Assembly (NCBI GenBank): GCA_023512835.1
Contig: JAKCVP010000387.1
Coordinates: forward strand, 62,001-126,000
Direction: 5' to 3'
Source of the DNA: Taxillus chinensis
Taxonomy: Eukaryota > Streptophyta > Magnoliopsida > Santalales > Loranthaceae
Length of the DNA: 64,000 bases
Shown here: positions 1-9,370 of the stretch, one piece after another
Layout of the letters: the number at the start of each line of letters is the position of its first letter
Position numbering within the stretch: the first letter of the stretch is position 1
The notes under the pieces: generated by a model
The model's input: only the letters and a program-made list of their open reading frames with translations
What the model was told of the DNA's origin: nothing
Database searches by the model: none
Program-made: the position numbers and the translations under genes

Positions 1-2
1 AT

Positions 3-1556
3 GCGCCGATTCACGCCATGGAGTGGTCTCATAGCGACGAATGGCTCATTTCAGGCTCAAAGGATGGTGTTATCAAGTACTGGCAGCCCAACTTTAACCC
101 GCTCAAGGAATTCAAGGCGTCTGACCAAACCATTCGGGATCTGGCCTTTGCACCCAATGACAGCAAGTTTGTCAGCGCTGCCGACGATGCACTGCTGAAG
201 ATCTGGGACTTCGCGTCAGGTACTGAAGAGTCGTCCCTGAAGGGCCACGGATGGGATGCAAAGTCAGTGGATTGGCATCCGACAAAGGGACTTCTATGTT
301 CTGGGAGTAAGGATCACACTGTGAAGCTCTGGGACCCGCGAACGGGCAGGTGCCTGACAACACTGCACGGGCACAAGAATACCATCACCACGACTAAATT
401 TGAGCCCAAGAATGGCCTGATGCTTGCTACAGCTGCTCGAGAAAGTACTGCGCGCATCTTCGACTTGCGAATGATGCGTGACGTTCTCCTCCTCAAGGGC
501 CACGAGAAGGATATCTCTACCTTACAGTGGCATCCCATTCACTCTTCACTGCTCGCCAGTGGAGCCTTTGATGGCTCGATACACTACTGGCTCCTTGACG
601 AACAGAACCCACCAGAGGGAACTCCGCTCACAATGTCAGTGTATGACAGTAACGATCCGGCAACTGCACCGACGCAAAATATCTGGCCAGCGCATCGCGT
701 ACCGCATGCCCACGACCAGACAGTTTGGACATTGGATTGGCATCCATTAGGCCATATCATCTGCTCGGGCTCTAATGATCGTATAACTCGCTTTTGGACA
801 AGAGCCAGACCTGGGGAGACTGATTGCTTCCAGGACCGCTATCACCTCGGCTCTGACGCGGACCAGCATAGTGGTTGGAACCGCACCAAAGGTGGTCGTC
901 ATGCAAGGGATTCAGAAGATGAGGAAGACGACGAGGCGGATGCTCTGGTCGACCAGAAGATGCCCGACAAGGCATCAATGCAAGGTCTGCCAGGCTTGCC
1001 AGGTATCAACAGTCTTCCTGGCCTGCCAGGTCTTTCAGCTCCGCAGATGAACGGGGATGGCACAAGCACTGGAGGTGCTCAACCACAGTTCATCCCTCCC
1101 TTGCCAGGCTTCAATGGAGTGCAACCTCCTATGCCACCTGGCATGCCTGGTTTGCCGCCTCCTCCGATTGACCCAGCCCGGTTCCAGGAATTGCTGAAGA
1201 GCGGCCAAATACCATTTCCTCCACCTCAGGCTGGTGCATGGCCTCCACCTCCTCCCGGGCAGCCAGTCCCACCCTTTGCCAACGGGCAGGCTTTGCCGCC
1301 AGGACTGTTTCCAGCACCGCAGAATGGCTTTGCGCCTCCTCCACCAGGACTACCGGCGGGCTTCCCACCACCACCGCCGCCTTTCGGACAGCAACCGCCA
1401 GACCAGAATGGGTATCCTAATGGTCAGCAATCACCTACACCAACAGGCTTTGACGCGCAGAACGGCAGCGGTATTAGGCGGCGCGCGCCACTGCCTAGTC
1501 AGCAAGACAGCCTGATGGAAGAAATGCGTAGGGGCACAATTCGGAAGGCACGATGA
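3..1556 (+). CDS. PFS2: Polyadenylation factor subunit 2-like WD40 protein, 5' partial
   Basis: This is the C-terminal part of a Pfs2/WDR33-type WD40 protein, the scaffold of the cleavage and polyadenylation factor that helps recognise the poly(A) signal in pre-mRNA. The frame is open from base 3 (APIHAMEWS), so the start lies outside the window. About six WD repeats are visible, with typical GH...WD ends such as LKGHGWDAKSVDWHP and LLLKGHEKDISTLQWHP. After the propeller comes an acidic linker (DSEDEEDDEADAL) and then a long Pro/Gly-rich tail of PGLPGL and PPPPP runs, as in fungal and animal members but not in the shorter yeast protein. The frame is continuous to TGA with no intron. The family call rests on WD repeat sequence and overall architecture and is strong. 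The number of missing N-terminal residues is unknown. Confidence 0.9.
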   Translation, partial: APIHAMEWSHSDEWLISGSKDGVIKYWQPNFNPLKEFKASDQTIRDLAFAPNDSKFVSAADDALLKIWDFASGTEESSLKGHGWDAKSVDWHPTKGLLCSGSKDHTVKLWDPRTGRCLTTLHGHKNTITTTKFEPKNGLMLATAARESTARIFDLRMMRDVLLLKGHEKDISTLQWHPIHSSLLASGAFDGSIHYWLLDEQNPPEGTPLTMSVYDSNDPATAPTQNIWPAHRVPHAHDQTVWTLDWHPLGHIICSGSNDRITRFWTRARPGETDCFQDRYHLGSDADQHSGWNRTKGGRHARDSEDEEDDEADALVDQKMPDKASMQGLPGLPGINSLPGLPGLSAPQMNGDGTSTGGAQPQFIPPLPGFNGVQPPMPPGMPGLPPPPIDPARFQELLKSGQIPFPPPQAGAWPPPPPGQPVPPFANGQALPPGLFPAPQNGFAPPPPGLPAGFPPPPPPFGQQPPDQNGYPNGQQSPTPTGFDAQNGSGIRRRAPLPSQQDSLMEEMRRGTIRKAR

Positions 1557-2331
1557 GATTGCCAAGCGCAAGACCGGAAAGGACGAGTCATGCTACGCTT
1601 CTCGAAGCCGTGGGGTCTTGTATTGCGCTGGCCTAGCTGCAGCTGCCATCGACGGTAGAACAGCGGCTACTGTTGGTGCGTCGCATGGAAGCGGCTCCTA
1701 GGAGGATTAGAGCACAATAAGATGCTGGCCTGAGGCGAAAGTCTATGGCCACGGCAGATGCAGCTCGCGCTGTATTGGGCTTACTGGGTTGGCGGCTGGT
1801 CAAGCACGGCAAGCCAGCTTCTGCGCGACTGTCGTATACTGACAGCTGTTGCGACAAGCTGTGCGGTCATTTGGGGAAAAGACTTTGCGACATTCGGACG
1901 TATGAGAGCCGAAAGAGCTACGCAACCCATGTCGCGTGCCGCGTACGAGTCGGCGAAGACTCGTGTGGCGCAAGATTAAGGCACGCTGGGGTTTCATGGG
2001 AGTCTCCGCAAAGCAGAATCTTCCCCAGACCCCACAGTTTGCATGTGCAATGGGTCGTGTCAGCAGGACTCGGGGCAGGACAACGTAGCACGCAGGCCTC
2101 GGGGGTTCTGGGGCGTCGGGACTGCACCGATAGGCACCTATACGCCTAGGACTAAGCCGATAGTATGGCTAGTTTGAGCCATTGCCGCCGTTGCAGTCCG
2201 CTTGTCGGCACTTGCCTCTTTCTGTCCGCCTGGACGTGAAGCAGGTTACATTCAGTACATGAATAAAACCACCACTATCTGCCTGCTCGTGCTGATGTTT
2301 CTGGCGCAATCTTCTGTCTGGTGCACTCGCA
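1557..2331. other. Intergenic region between PFS2 and the sugar transporter
   Basis: These 775 bases hold the PFS2 3' end and the transporter promoter. Short open frames on both strands have no recognisable protein features. Nothing else is seen. Confidence 0.5.
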
Positions 2332-4337
2332 ATGGCTCCTCCAAGATTCATGGGCCTCACTGGCCCTTCGCTGTCCTTTGCCGTGTCGTTTGTAGCGACT
2401 ACCGGCTTCGTGCTCTTCGGCTATGTGAGTCCCTTGGCCCAAGAGTCCTGTATGCCCTGCTAACTTTTGGTGTCCAGGACCAAGGTATCATGTGGGTCTT
2501 TGAGCGATCCAGCTCGTGAAGCGCACACTGACATGGACTTCCAGGTCTGGCATCATCGACTCTCCCAAGTTTCATCAGCTTCTGCCCATGTTGAGCGGCA
2601 ACTCTACCTTACAAGGCTTGGTAAGTCTTGTCGTACCAAGCAAGAGCTTATCTGGCGCATGCCGCATGCCGCATGCCGCATGCCACAACCAGCACCTACC
2701 TATTGCAATGCGATCCAATGCTGACTTTGATCACTGCTTCTAGGTCACAGCCATCTATGAACTCGGCTGTTTGGCAGGAGCCATCTTCATCCTCCTCTTT
2801 GGCGATGCTCTCGGCAGGAGAAAGGCCATCATGTCCGGAGGTGTGATTATGATTCTGGGCGTCATCATCCAAGTCACTTCTTCCTACGGTCACCAGCCTC
2901 TTGCGCAATTCATCGTTGGTCGTGTCATTACGGGTGTAGGCAACGGCATCAACACGTCTACCATTCCCACCTACCAGGCTGAATGCAGTAAGACGACAAA
3001 CCGTGGTCTGCTCATCTGCATCGAAGGAGGTGTCATTGCATTCGGTATGTCTTCAGACAATATCTTGCCTCAATTTGTCTCAGACTGACTCACAAAAAAG
3101 GATCCCTCCTGGCCTACTGGATAGACTACGGCTGCTCCTTTGGCTCAGTCGACCTCTCATGGCGCTTCCCCATCTCCTTCCAAATCATCTTCGGTCTGGT
3201 CCTAGTCATTGGCATGATTGGTCTTCCAGACTCGCCACGCTGGCTAATGCTGCGCGACCGCCACGAGGAAGCCACGCGCGTGATTGCAGCGCTGCGCGGT
3301 CTAGAGGTCGACGCCCACGAGACTCAACTTCAGCGCGCCATCATCCTCGACTCGATCCGCGCTTCTGGCTTTGCTGGCCGCCGCGGCACGCCCTTCAAGG
3401 CGCTGTTTACCGGAGGGAAGACGCAGCATTTCCGCCGCATGATGCTCGGTGCTTCGAGTCAACTGATGCAGCAGGTTGGCGGGTGTAACGCGTAAGTCCT
3501 CTTATTTTCTCTTCTTTTCCCGTTCTCTACTAGCATCCTCCTCATTGATCGCACCATATACTGACAAGCCCTGCGAAAAAAAAAAACAGCGTAATCTACT
3601 ATTTCCCAATCCTCTTCAACAAAATCACGCACGACCAAAACTTCGCCCTCCTCATGGGCGGCGTAAACATGATAGTATACGCAACCTTTGCCACAGCATC
3701 CTGGTTCCTAATCGAGCGCGCCGGCCGCCGCCCCCTCTTCCTCTGGGGCACAGTAGGCCAAATGACGAGCATGATCATAGCCTTTGCCTGCCTGATCCCC
3801 GGCTCAGACAGCCCCTCGGCCAAGGGTGCGGTCTTTGGCCTCTTCGCGTACATTGCCTCCTTTGGCGCGACATGGCTTCCCCTCCCCTGGCTCTACCCAG
3901 CGGAAATATCACCCATCAAGACGCGCGCCAAGGCCAACGCCGTGTCGACGTGCACCAACTGGCTATTTAATTTTCTAATCGTAATGGTTACGCCGATTAT
4001 GATTTCGAATATCGGGTGGGGCACCTATTTGTTCTTCGCAGCGGTCAACGCGACGTTCTTGCCTGTTATTTACTGGTTTTACCCGGAGACGCGAGGGAGG
4101 AGTCTGGAGGAGATTGATATTATTTTTGCAAAGGGGTTTGAGGAGGGGGGGAGGATGGCGTATGTTGCTGCGGCGCGGACACTGCCTAAATTGAGTGATG
4201 AGGAGATTGAGCGGATGGCGGTTGGGTATGGGCTTATTGATGCTAGTGAGGCTTTTGGGGAGAAGGTTGGGGTTTTGGATGGGGATGGGGTTGGAGTGGA
4301 GGAGGTTAGGACTGTTGGGGAAAGAGGGATTAAGTAG
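2332..4337 (+). CDS. MFS sugar transporter, STL1-like, six exons
   Basis: A major facilitator sugar porter of the plasma membrane. Exons: 2332-2424, 2478-2491, 2545-2620, 2744-3044, 3101-3491 and 3590-4337. All have GT-AG borders, and the joined frame gives 540 residues, normal for the family. Signatures include FGYDQGIMSG after helix 1, GRRKAIMSGG, GRVITGVGNG, LPDSPRWLM, ERAGRRPLF, and PETRGRSLEEID near the end. The start region (GLTGPSLSF then TGFVLFGYDQG) resembles the yeast glycerol/sugar symporter Stl1, so a glycerol or sugar:H+ symporter is likely, but the substrate cannot be read from sequence. Exon 2 is only 14 nt and encodes part of the DQGIM signature. The C-terminal cytosolic tail is Glu/Gly-rich and poorly conserved. 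The start ATG is the first in frame and gives the expected short N-terminus. Confidence 0.9.
2657..2684. repeat. Heptanucleotide tandem repeat (GCATGCC)x4 inside a transporter intron
   Basis: Four perfect copies of GCATGCC lie in intron 3 of the sugar transporter (2621-2743). Each copy contains the palindrome GCATGC. This intron is 123 nt, longer than the other introns of the gene. Confidence 0.9.
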
Positions 4338-5079
4338 AAGGTTAGGTAGATTGGTGGCAGTAGAGGTTTGTTATTTACCTTGCCTTGGGTACCTTACTTT
4401 ATCTACCACATGTCGACACTAATAAAAAGGGGAAATTGACGATGCAAAGGGCTTCAAAGCTCAATCTAGAGTTCACGCTGACAGGCTGCTTGAAGACTAT
4501 AAACTGAGGAGTGGTTGTTCGAGCAATGCAAGGGTATGCTTTTGCTTCATGCTGTCAAAGTGCTAGGGCTGCTGTTCCTCATTCTATGCCGCTTCGTGTC
4601 CTGTACCAAGTAGCTCCTCCGAACGCAAAGCGACTGTGATGCTTCATGGCTAGGCACATACTTCCGAGATATGGGATTCCTAAACGACATCTCAACCCAC
4701 CAGCCCAAATGGGTTCGAAGTGGCCCATAGCTTGCAATGGATCGGTAGGTCGCGATTAGGCCGTGGATTCAGAGCTTTGGACGTGGTTTCCACATTTTCT
4801 CATCGTCGGAAGCTTCGAAAAAAAGCAGTTGCCCATCAGGAAACCTTAATGGTCCCTTACAGCGAAGAGGTTGTCCAAGCCACGGCGCCATCTGAGTCTC
4901 CTTTTCGGGATGGGCGAGGGGTTTTGTTTTCGGCGATTTCCATTATGGCTTGGGTTCTGGTTCCGGTTCTGGTTCAGGTCTGACACTGTCTTCTCAAGTC
5001 CTGCAAAGTGGGCGGCAACCATCTCCACTTCTCTCGTATGCTGCGATGGGAACCTCAGGCTTTCAAAAGAATGAGACTC
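4338..5079. other. Convergent 3' intergenic region (transporter / P5CR)
   Basis: 742 bases between two converging genes. An AATAAA at 4421-4426, 84 nt after the transporter stop, is a plausible polyadenylation signal. A short GGTTCT-type repeat sits near 4957-4980. No gene is supported here. Confidence 0.45.
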
Positions 5080-6103
5080 CTAATGTCGGGTTCCGTTGAC
5101 GTTCTTGACACCTTCACCAAGCTGAGACGCAACGACGGTTGCTTCTCGAACAGCTCTTGATATGCTTCCGCGCACGCCTGCATCCTCCAGGGTCATCAGG
5201 CCGCCGATGGTGCAACCTCCGGGGGTGCAGATCTTGTCCTTCACAATGGCAGGATGTTCCCCTTCCAGCACGAGACCTGATGCGCCTCTCATGACTTGCG
5301 CCGCCATTATCTGCGCCTCAGCACGTGGGATACCCATAGCGACACCTCCGTCTGCCAGCGCGTCCAGAACAAGCGCCATGAACGCCGGACCAGAACCACA
5401 GAGCGACGTGACTGCATCCAGATTGTTGGGAGGTAAGCGAGAGACACGACCAATGCGTGTAAAGATCCATGTCAAGAGGTCAGTGTCTTCTTGTGGGAGC
5501 GCATATGGTGTAGTGGCAATGACGGTCATTGATTCTCCAATCCCAGCTGCTGTATTGGGCATGGCTCTTATCACTCTGCATTTCCCTTGGGTGACAGGAT
5601 CCGTCGTCGACGACTCTCCGTAGAGGAAGCTTTCCACTGCTTCTGATGTGACACCTGCCAGGATAGAAATAAGCGTCTTGCCTGCCAAAGCTTCCTTCAT
5701 GCCCTTTGCGCCGAGGATGTCTTTGTACATGTATGGTTTGCACCCGAGCAGTACGAGGTCTGACGACTGTGCGCATTTGAGGTTGTCATTCTGAATGATC
5801 TGGATAGAGGCATTATACGGGGCAAGTGTCGACTCAATTCGGTTTGCGGATGCTGGAGAACGGATAGCTGTAATGAATTTGGTGGGGAGTCGAGCAGGCA
5901 CGTTGTCGGAAGTCTGCTTGGGAGACTTCAGGGACGACAGAACACCCTTCAAGATCGCTGTTCCGAGTGTGCCTAGAACCCGTTAGGACTGTTGCTGAGC
6001 TCCAATATCAAGGCACAGTCAACCACTCTCCCATAGAAAACTTACCGCATCCAATGACACCCAATGTTAGGCCGTCAGCCCCGCTATTGGTTTGCGTGCT
6101 CAT
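5080..6103 (-). CDS. PRO3: Pyrroline-5-carboxylate reductase
   Basis: Last enzyme of proline synthesis, reducing 1-pyrroline-5-carboxylate to proline with NAD(P)H. Exon 1 is 6046-6103 and exon 2 is 5080-5972, with a 73-nt intron (GTAAG ... TAG). Joined, they encode 316 residues. The splice falls inside the Rossmann motif and restores it: GVIGCGTLGTAIL. Also visible are RAMPNTAAGIGE and the family signature region CGSGPAFMALVLDALADGG, followed by a conserved TPGGCTIGGLMTLED segment that closes the active site. Length is slightly above the yeast enzyme because of an insert near YGESSTTDPVTQ. The gene is divergent from CTK3 across a 915-base shared upstream region. Family assignment is firm. Confidence 0.95.
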
Positions 6104-7018
6104 GTTGACTGAGCAGAAGGAACGCTCGAAGGATCTGACCTTTGGAGAGGAAGATTACGAAATCACAAGTATTCCAGCGTGAAGAATAGCCCGTTATTAC
6201 TTATGAGCAAGTTCAACAAGTCTGGAAAAGCAGGTTGAGAGGGCGAGAGGTCTGGACAGACATGCCAAGAGCACGGCCAATCGATAAAGCTGGACTGTAC
6301 CTTCCCATACCTAGCTACTCATTGGGACTTTCCTCAGCCGACATTAGGAACCAGACGAGGTACCTACACTCCTGATCCTGAGAAGAGAATCCAGAACAAC
6401 ACACTTAATCAACAAATCGAGGAGCACGTAGTCCCAGTCGTTATTTAGACACAGTCCAGTTCACTACCAGCACTGCCAACCTAGCTAGTGCGACATCGAG
6501 CGGCGCAAGGACATCCCATTTCAAGAGCGTAAGCAACGACACTACGCTCGGCCTTTCATTCGATTGCGTTTATTTCTTGGCCTTGAGATCATCTGGACAT
6601 CTGCGGTATTGTAACTGCGCCTTGACTCAACTTCGTATCCTTAGCCAGTCCGGAGTGGAAACAAGGCACCAGGTCGCAAGGGCGAGGCTCAGCACGACGA
6701 ATAAACGTCTTGTCGGACTGACAAAGTCCTCGCAAGAAGCACTCTGTATTGACATCGATGCGTCTTTAGAAACTTACACAAAGACAAGGCACACCCATCT
6801 TCGTGACAGTCCCCATCATCGAAACGTCAAAGGACGGGGACAATTAGCGCTGAAGGCAACGCAAAGGGTGCTCTCAAGACTTACGTTATCTACCTGTTTA
6901 CGCCAACTACGACCAACGCCAACATCTTCGTTGCATCCAGAGGACACGACCACGACACGAAAAGTAGCATCAGCGCATACCTCCAATCCACCCGTCAACC
7001 CACAAACCAGCCAACACA
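6104..7018. other. Shared upstream region of P5CR and CTK3
   Basis: 915 bases between two divergent genes, presumably holding both promoters. Open frames here are short and show no domain. TACCTA-type motifs occur near 6305 and 6360. Confidence 0.45.
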
Positions 7019-7726
7019 ATGGCCGACCCCTTTGAAGTCCGCATAAAATTCACACACATCCTCCAGCATCTCAACGCAACCATAAACTCTGCCCAAAAAG
7101 CAGCTCACTTCGCCCTGAAAAACAAGTCAATGGACGAAGATCTACACAGCTGCATCATCGAGCAACTAGAGCGCAACAACATGAACAACAGAGCCAACAT
7201 CATGTTCTTCCTCGAGCAGCTATGCGACGCCTCGCAGCGCGAAGGAGCCCCCCAGTTCGTCGACTTCATCCGCCGGGATATTCTGCGCATTGTCGATGCC
7301 GTGGCGCCGGCCGAGGGCGCAGGCGGCGGCAATGTAAAGGTTGTGCGTCGTGTCCTTGCGGGGCTTGTGCAGCGGGGCGTGCTAGGAGCGGATGTCGAGA
7401 CTACGATTGAGAGCCGGCTTGCGGAGAGGGACACTCAAGAGGAAGAGCAGGACAATGCCAATCAGCCACTGGAGGAGAGCTCAAGTAAGACTAATGGATT
7501 TGCGAGACCTGATAGGCGGCAGGTTGAGCAGCGGATTGAGGAGGATCGCGAACGACATAAGCGTTTGCGCGAAAGTCAATGGGCGGTCAGCGGTGAAGGG
7601 ACGGACGAGTTTGATGCGTTGTGGGAGGATGCCAGCGATATCAATGAAGATGACGACATTATGGCTAGGGAGGAGTCTGCGGAGCGAGCAATCGCGATAC
7701 GCATGGCGTTGGAGTCTAGCACATAG
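7019..7726 (+). CDS. CTK3: CTD kinase subunit gamma (Ctk3-like)
   Basis: Non-catalytic subunit of the CTDK-I complex, which phosphorylates Ser2 of the RNA polymerase II C-terminal domain. The 235-residue single-exon protein begins MADPFEVRIKFTHILQHLNA and has the all-helical N-terminal CTK3 domain (about residues 1-125), which resembles a CTD-interacting domain. Supporting stretches are RANIMFFLEQLCDAS and YVDF/IRRDI-like FVDFIRRDILRIVDAV. The C-terminal part is charged and ends with an acidic segment followed by a short helix, as in fungal orthologues. Being nuclear, it should work with a Ctk1-type kinase and Ctk2 cyclin, neither of which is in this window. The start is the only sensible ATG and it gives the canonical N-terminus. 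Confidence 0.9.
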   Translation: MADPFEVRIKFTHILQHLNATINSAQKAAHFALKNKSMDEDLHSCIIEQLERNNMNNRANIMFFLEQLCDASQREGAPQFVDFIRRDILRIVDAVAPAEGAGGGNVKVVRRVLAGLVQRGVLGADVETTIESRLAERDTQEEEQDNANQPLEESSSKTNGFARPDRRQVEQRIEEDRERHKRLRESQWAVSGEGTDEFDALWEDASDINEDDDIMAREESAERAIAIRMALESST

Positions 7727-8001
7727 GATGATGATGATGACGATGCTACTGCTGCTTCTAGCTCTCGTCAACAATGACTGCAAACTTTGCTAGAATGGGC
7801 GTCAAATCTCAGCTCTCTTAAACGCCGTCTCCAGCAAGCAATGAGCTCACAATGCAAACCATGCCTCAAGTTGAAATGTCCGCCAAAAGGCTATAGTACA
7901 ATGCATCTACCCACATCATATCTATACATTCCCCTCCCCATTCCATCACTTGTATCCCATTCCACACAACCCCCTCTCCACCACTTCTTCAATCCAACTC
8001 T

Positions 8002-8909
8002 TTACTCCATAACAACAACACCACCAAGCGCCTTAAGCGTAGCGACAATCCCCTCCGCCTCCTCCTTCGGCACACCCTCCCTCATAACCTTTGGCGCACT
8101 CTCGACAAACTTCTTACTATCCACCAGCGACAGTCCCAGCAGCGCCTTCATCTCCTTGATAATCTTCGGCTTGGCCGCTGCGTCAAAGGACTGCAGCTTG
8201 AGATTGAAGAGTGTTTTCTCTTCCGCCTTGGGCGCAGCCTCTTCTTCTTCTGCGGGGGCAGCGGCGGCAGCTGGGCCAGCGGGTCCAGAGGCGAAGCCGC
8301 CTACAGGGAGATCGGGGATATTAAGACGAGTCTGCTCATTACATGATGAATTAGCTATGCTGTGCAATTTGTGGGAGGGTGGGAGATGAGCAGCTTTTGT
8401 TTTCCGGGGGGTAGGGAGGGGAGAGGAGCTGGCGCAGCGTTGATAGGGTATGCGTGTCTGCTCCACTGCATGCGCCATATCCCATCTCATTCTCTGCAAC
8501 GAACATGCAGAGTATCTTCCTTGCGCAGCTCACAAGGCCTTGTATTCTTGCTCCTGCCCTTGATCTTGTCCTCCCAATCCGATCCAAAGTCAATCCCCAG
8601 CCCATCAAGCGCAGCGACACCCAAACGAAAGAAGAAAAACAAGGACAGGAAAGGAAAGGAAAGGAAGGGACAAACCTTCAAGTTCGACACCAAATCAGCA
8701 GTCTCCAACAACGTCAACGACGAAATCTGATCCACAATAGCCGCAATCTTGGGATTCTGTGCCGCCGCAGCAGCAGTGCTCTCGCAGCGAGTCTGTCTGG
8801 CGATTAAACGGGCTTGGGGAGCGGCGCGCACAGCGCAGCTGGCGACAAAAGGACGAGAAGATGCATAGAGGCAGCGGGCGAGACCGCTTCGTGACGATGA
8901 TGCTGCCAT
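8002..8909 (-). CDS. MNP1: Mitochondrial large-subunit ribosomal protein bL12m
   Basis: Mitochondrial homologue of bacterial L7/L12, forming the ribosomal stalk that recruits translation factors. Exon 1 is 8676-8909 and exon 2 is 8002-8331, giving 187 residues. The N-terminus (MAASSSRSGLARCLYASSRP) is basic and Ser/Ala-rich, as in a matrix presequence. The dimerisation part (AAIVDQISSLTLLETADLVS) follows, and exon 2 opens with TRLNIPDLPVGGF. It then has an Ala/Glu hinge and the C-terminal factor-binding domain (KTLFNLKLQSFDAAAKPKIIKEMK ... LGLSLVDSKKFVESAPK). The intron is 344 nt, several times longer than others here, with a weak GTTTGT donor. Family identity is clear. Confidence 0.93.
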
Positions 8910-9370
8910 GGTGTGTGTATAGGAGGCGGAGAGATGTGGGATGGACAGGAGGGAATCGAGGACCAGTCTCAATGGATGCGTCGTTGATGGATGGACGAGA
9001 GTTCCGCGTCGGGAGTCTTGGCATTGGAACTTTTTAATGGGCATGATCAAGCTGGAGGTGGAAAGGGGGGGTGCAGGGACTTATCTTCCCAATTCCATCG
9101 TTGCAACTTAACAGGCACGCGACGCAATCCCATGGACTGTATGTTGAAGGGCAATGTCTGATTCGTTCGCATTGATCTCGAATGGCTTTCTACAGATGCA
9201 TCTCCTCATGAAACACGTGCCGCACTGCGATTGTCAATCGCTAGCATTCATAACTTTTCCATCACCCGCCGCCATGCTTGACTACTGTTCGTAGTGAACG
9301 CGATCAATGCTCGTACCCATGCACACCTTCGTAGTATCCTCAACTTTCTCCAAGAAGCTCGTCTCAGGCT
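8910..9370. other. Intergenic region between bL12m and the deubiquitinase
   Basis: 461 bases containing the bL12m promoter and the 3' end of the USP gene, which both lie on the minus strand. A CACGTG palindrome is at 9214-9219. No gene is seen. Confidence 0.4.

Noticed and set aside
1745..2149. 134-codon frame between PFS2 and the transporter
   Set aside because: Alternative frames on both strands are open and no motif is visible.
8332..8675. Box C/D snoRNA inside the bL12m intron
   Set aside because: TGATG-like stretches occur, but no CTGA D box is found at a proper distance on the sense strand.
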